From positions 1-5,787 of the forward strand of contig JAUPTR010000278.1 in the NCBI GenBank assembly GCA_030917985.1: a stretch of 5,787 bases of DNA, given 5' to 3'. Below, piece after piece: positions 5,277 to 5,787 of the stretch; within the stretch, counting starts at the first letter, position 1; every line of letters begins with the position of its first letter. A program made the translations under genes and the position numbers. Below the pieces are notes generated by a model that was not told where the DNA came from, did not search any database, and was given only the letters and a program-made list of their open reading frames with translations. This stretch comes from Pseudomonadota bacterium. GTDB taxonomy: Bacteria; Pseudomonadota; Gammaproteobacteria; Burkholderiales; SCOH01.

Positions 5277-5787
5277 TCAGACAATGGAGACCCGAGCAAA
5301 TTTGCGCTTGCCCACCTGAATGACCGCCACGACGCCAAGATCAAGGCGCAACGACTTATCAGTCACCTTTTCTCCATCCAGCTTGACACCACCCTGATCA
5401 ATCATGCGAATCGCCTCGGAAGTACTAGCAGTCAGGCCAGCCTGTTTCAGTACATTGGATATTTGCACCCCACCATCAACCGACTGAACCGACACCTCAG
5501 GGATTTCGTCCGGCATGGCGCCCTGTTTGAAGCGGGCCTCAAAATCTGCCAGTGCCTTATCCGCCGCCTCCTGATTGTGGAAACGCGCCACCAGCTCTTG
5601 AGCCAACAACACCTTGATATCACGAGGATTACGCCCGCTTGCCACGTCGCCCTTGAAAGCAGCCACTTCGCTCAGGGGCCGGAATGACAACAACTCATAC
5701 CAGCGCCACATCAACTCATCGGAAACAGACATCACCTTGCCAAAAATTTCGTTGGCAGGCTCATTGATGCCCACATAATTCCCTAGG
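5277..5787 (-). CDS. tyrS: Tyrosyl-tRNA synthetase, C-terminal part (runs off window)
   Basis: TyrS charges tRNA-Tyr with tyrosine in the cytoplasm. Only the last 169 residues are inside the window; the frame is open to the right edge and begins LGNYVGINEP, which normally follows the KMSKS catalytic loop directly, so that loop and the Rossmann domain lie just outside. The fragment contains the helical anticodon-binding part (FGKVMSVSDELMWRWYELLS and the following helices) and a C-terminal S4 RNA-binding domain in about the last 60 residues (VLKQAGLTASTSEAIRMIDQ, a GGVKLDGEKV turn, then VIQVGKRKFARVSI). The S4 domain looks complete, and the stop TGA is at 5277-5279. It reads in the same direction as the flagellar genes but is separated from fliK by 93 bases. 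I see no convincing terminator in the gap, so read-through into fliK is possible. Confidence 0.96.
   Translation of the reverse strand, partial: LGNYVGINEPANEIFGKVMSVSDELMWRWYELLSFRPLSEVAAFKGDVASGRNPRDIKVLLAQELVARFHNQEAADKALADFEARFKQGAMPDEIPEVSVQSVDGGVQISNVLKQAGLTASTSEAIRMIDQGGVKLDGEKVTDKSLRLDLGVVAVIQVGKRKFARVSIV

Noticed and set aside
5262..5687. 141-codon plus-strand open frame opposite tyrS
   Set aside because: Antisense shadow of the conserved TyrS C-terminus; no independent coding signal.

Overview
The window is one block of nine genes, all read from the minus strand. Going 5'->3' on that strand from the right edge they are tyrS (3' part only), fliK, fliL, fliM, fliN, fliO, fliP, fliQ and fliR (5' part only). 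It is chromosomal flagellar core material, with no sign of mobile elements, CRISPR, tRNA or rRNA genes. The proteins look proteobacterial, most like Betaproteobacteria (beta/gamma-type TyrS, FliM of 333 aa with a CheY-binding N-terminus, FliN with an acidic/alanine-rich extension). G+C looks close to 50%. The order or genus cannot be fixed from the sequence alone; this placement is inference.

Region by region (minus strand): 5787-5277 is the C-terminal part of tyrosyl-tRNA synthetase with its S4 domain. 5276-5184 is a 93-base gap that holds a good sigma-54-type -24/-12 element followed by a G-rich ribosome binding site for fliK. 5183-4110 is fliK (hook-length ruler/export switch). 4109-3959 is an AT-rich 151-base gap with a sigma-28-like promoter candidate and a perfect 10-bp inverted repeat in front of fliL. 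3958-1 is the tightly packed fliLMNOPQR run, with gaps of 10-27 bases or short overlaps, so almost certainly one translationally coupled transcript.

How the genes work together: FliM and FliN form the C-ring switch that receives CheY-P. FliL sits beside the stators at the basal body. FliO, FliP, FliQ and FliR assemble the membrane gate of the flagellar type III export apparatus. FliK is secreted through that gate, measures hook length and switches export from hook to filament subunits. tyrS is a housekeeping neighbour.

I found no new system. The points most worth checking are (1) G8 homopolymer tracts inside fliK and fliO, plus a G6 tract forming the fliK ribosome binding site, all on the coding strand and placed so that one-base slippage would truncate the protein; (2) the sigma-54-type promoter in front of fliK; and (3) the promoter-plus-dyad layout in front of fliL.
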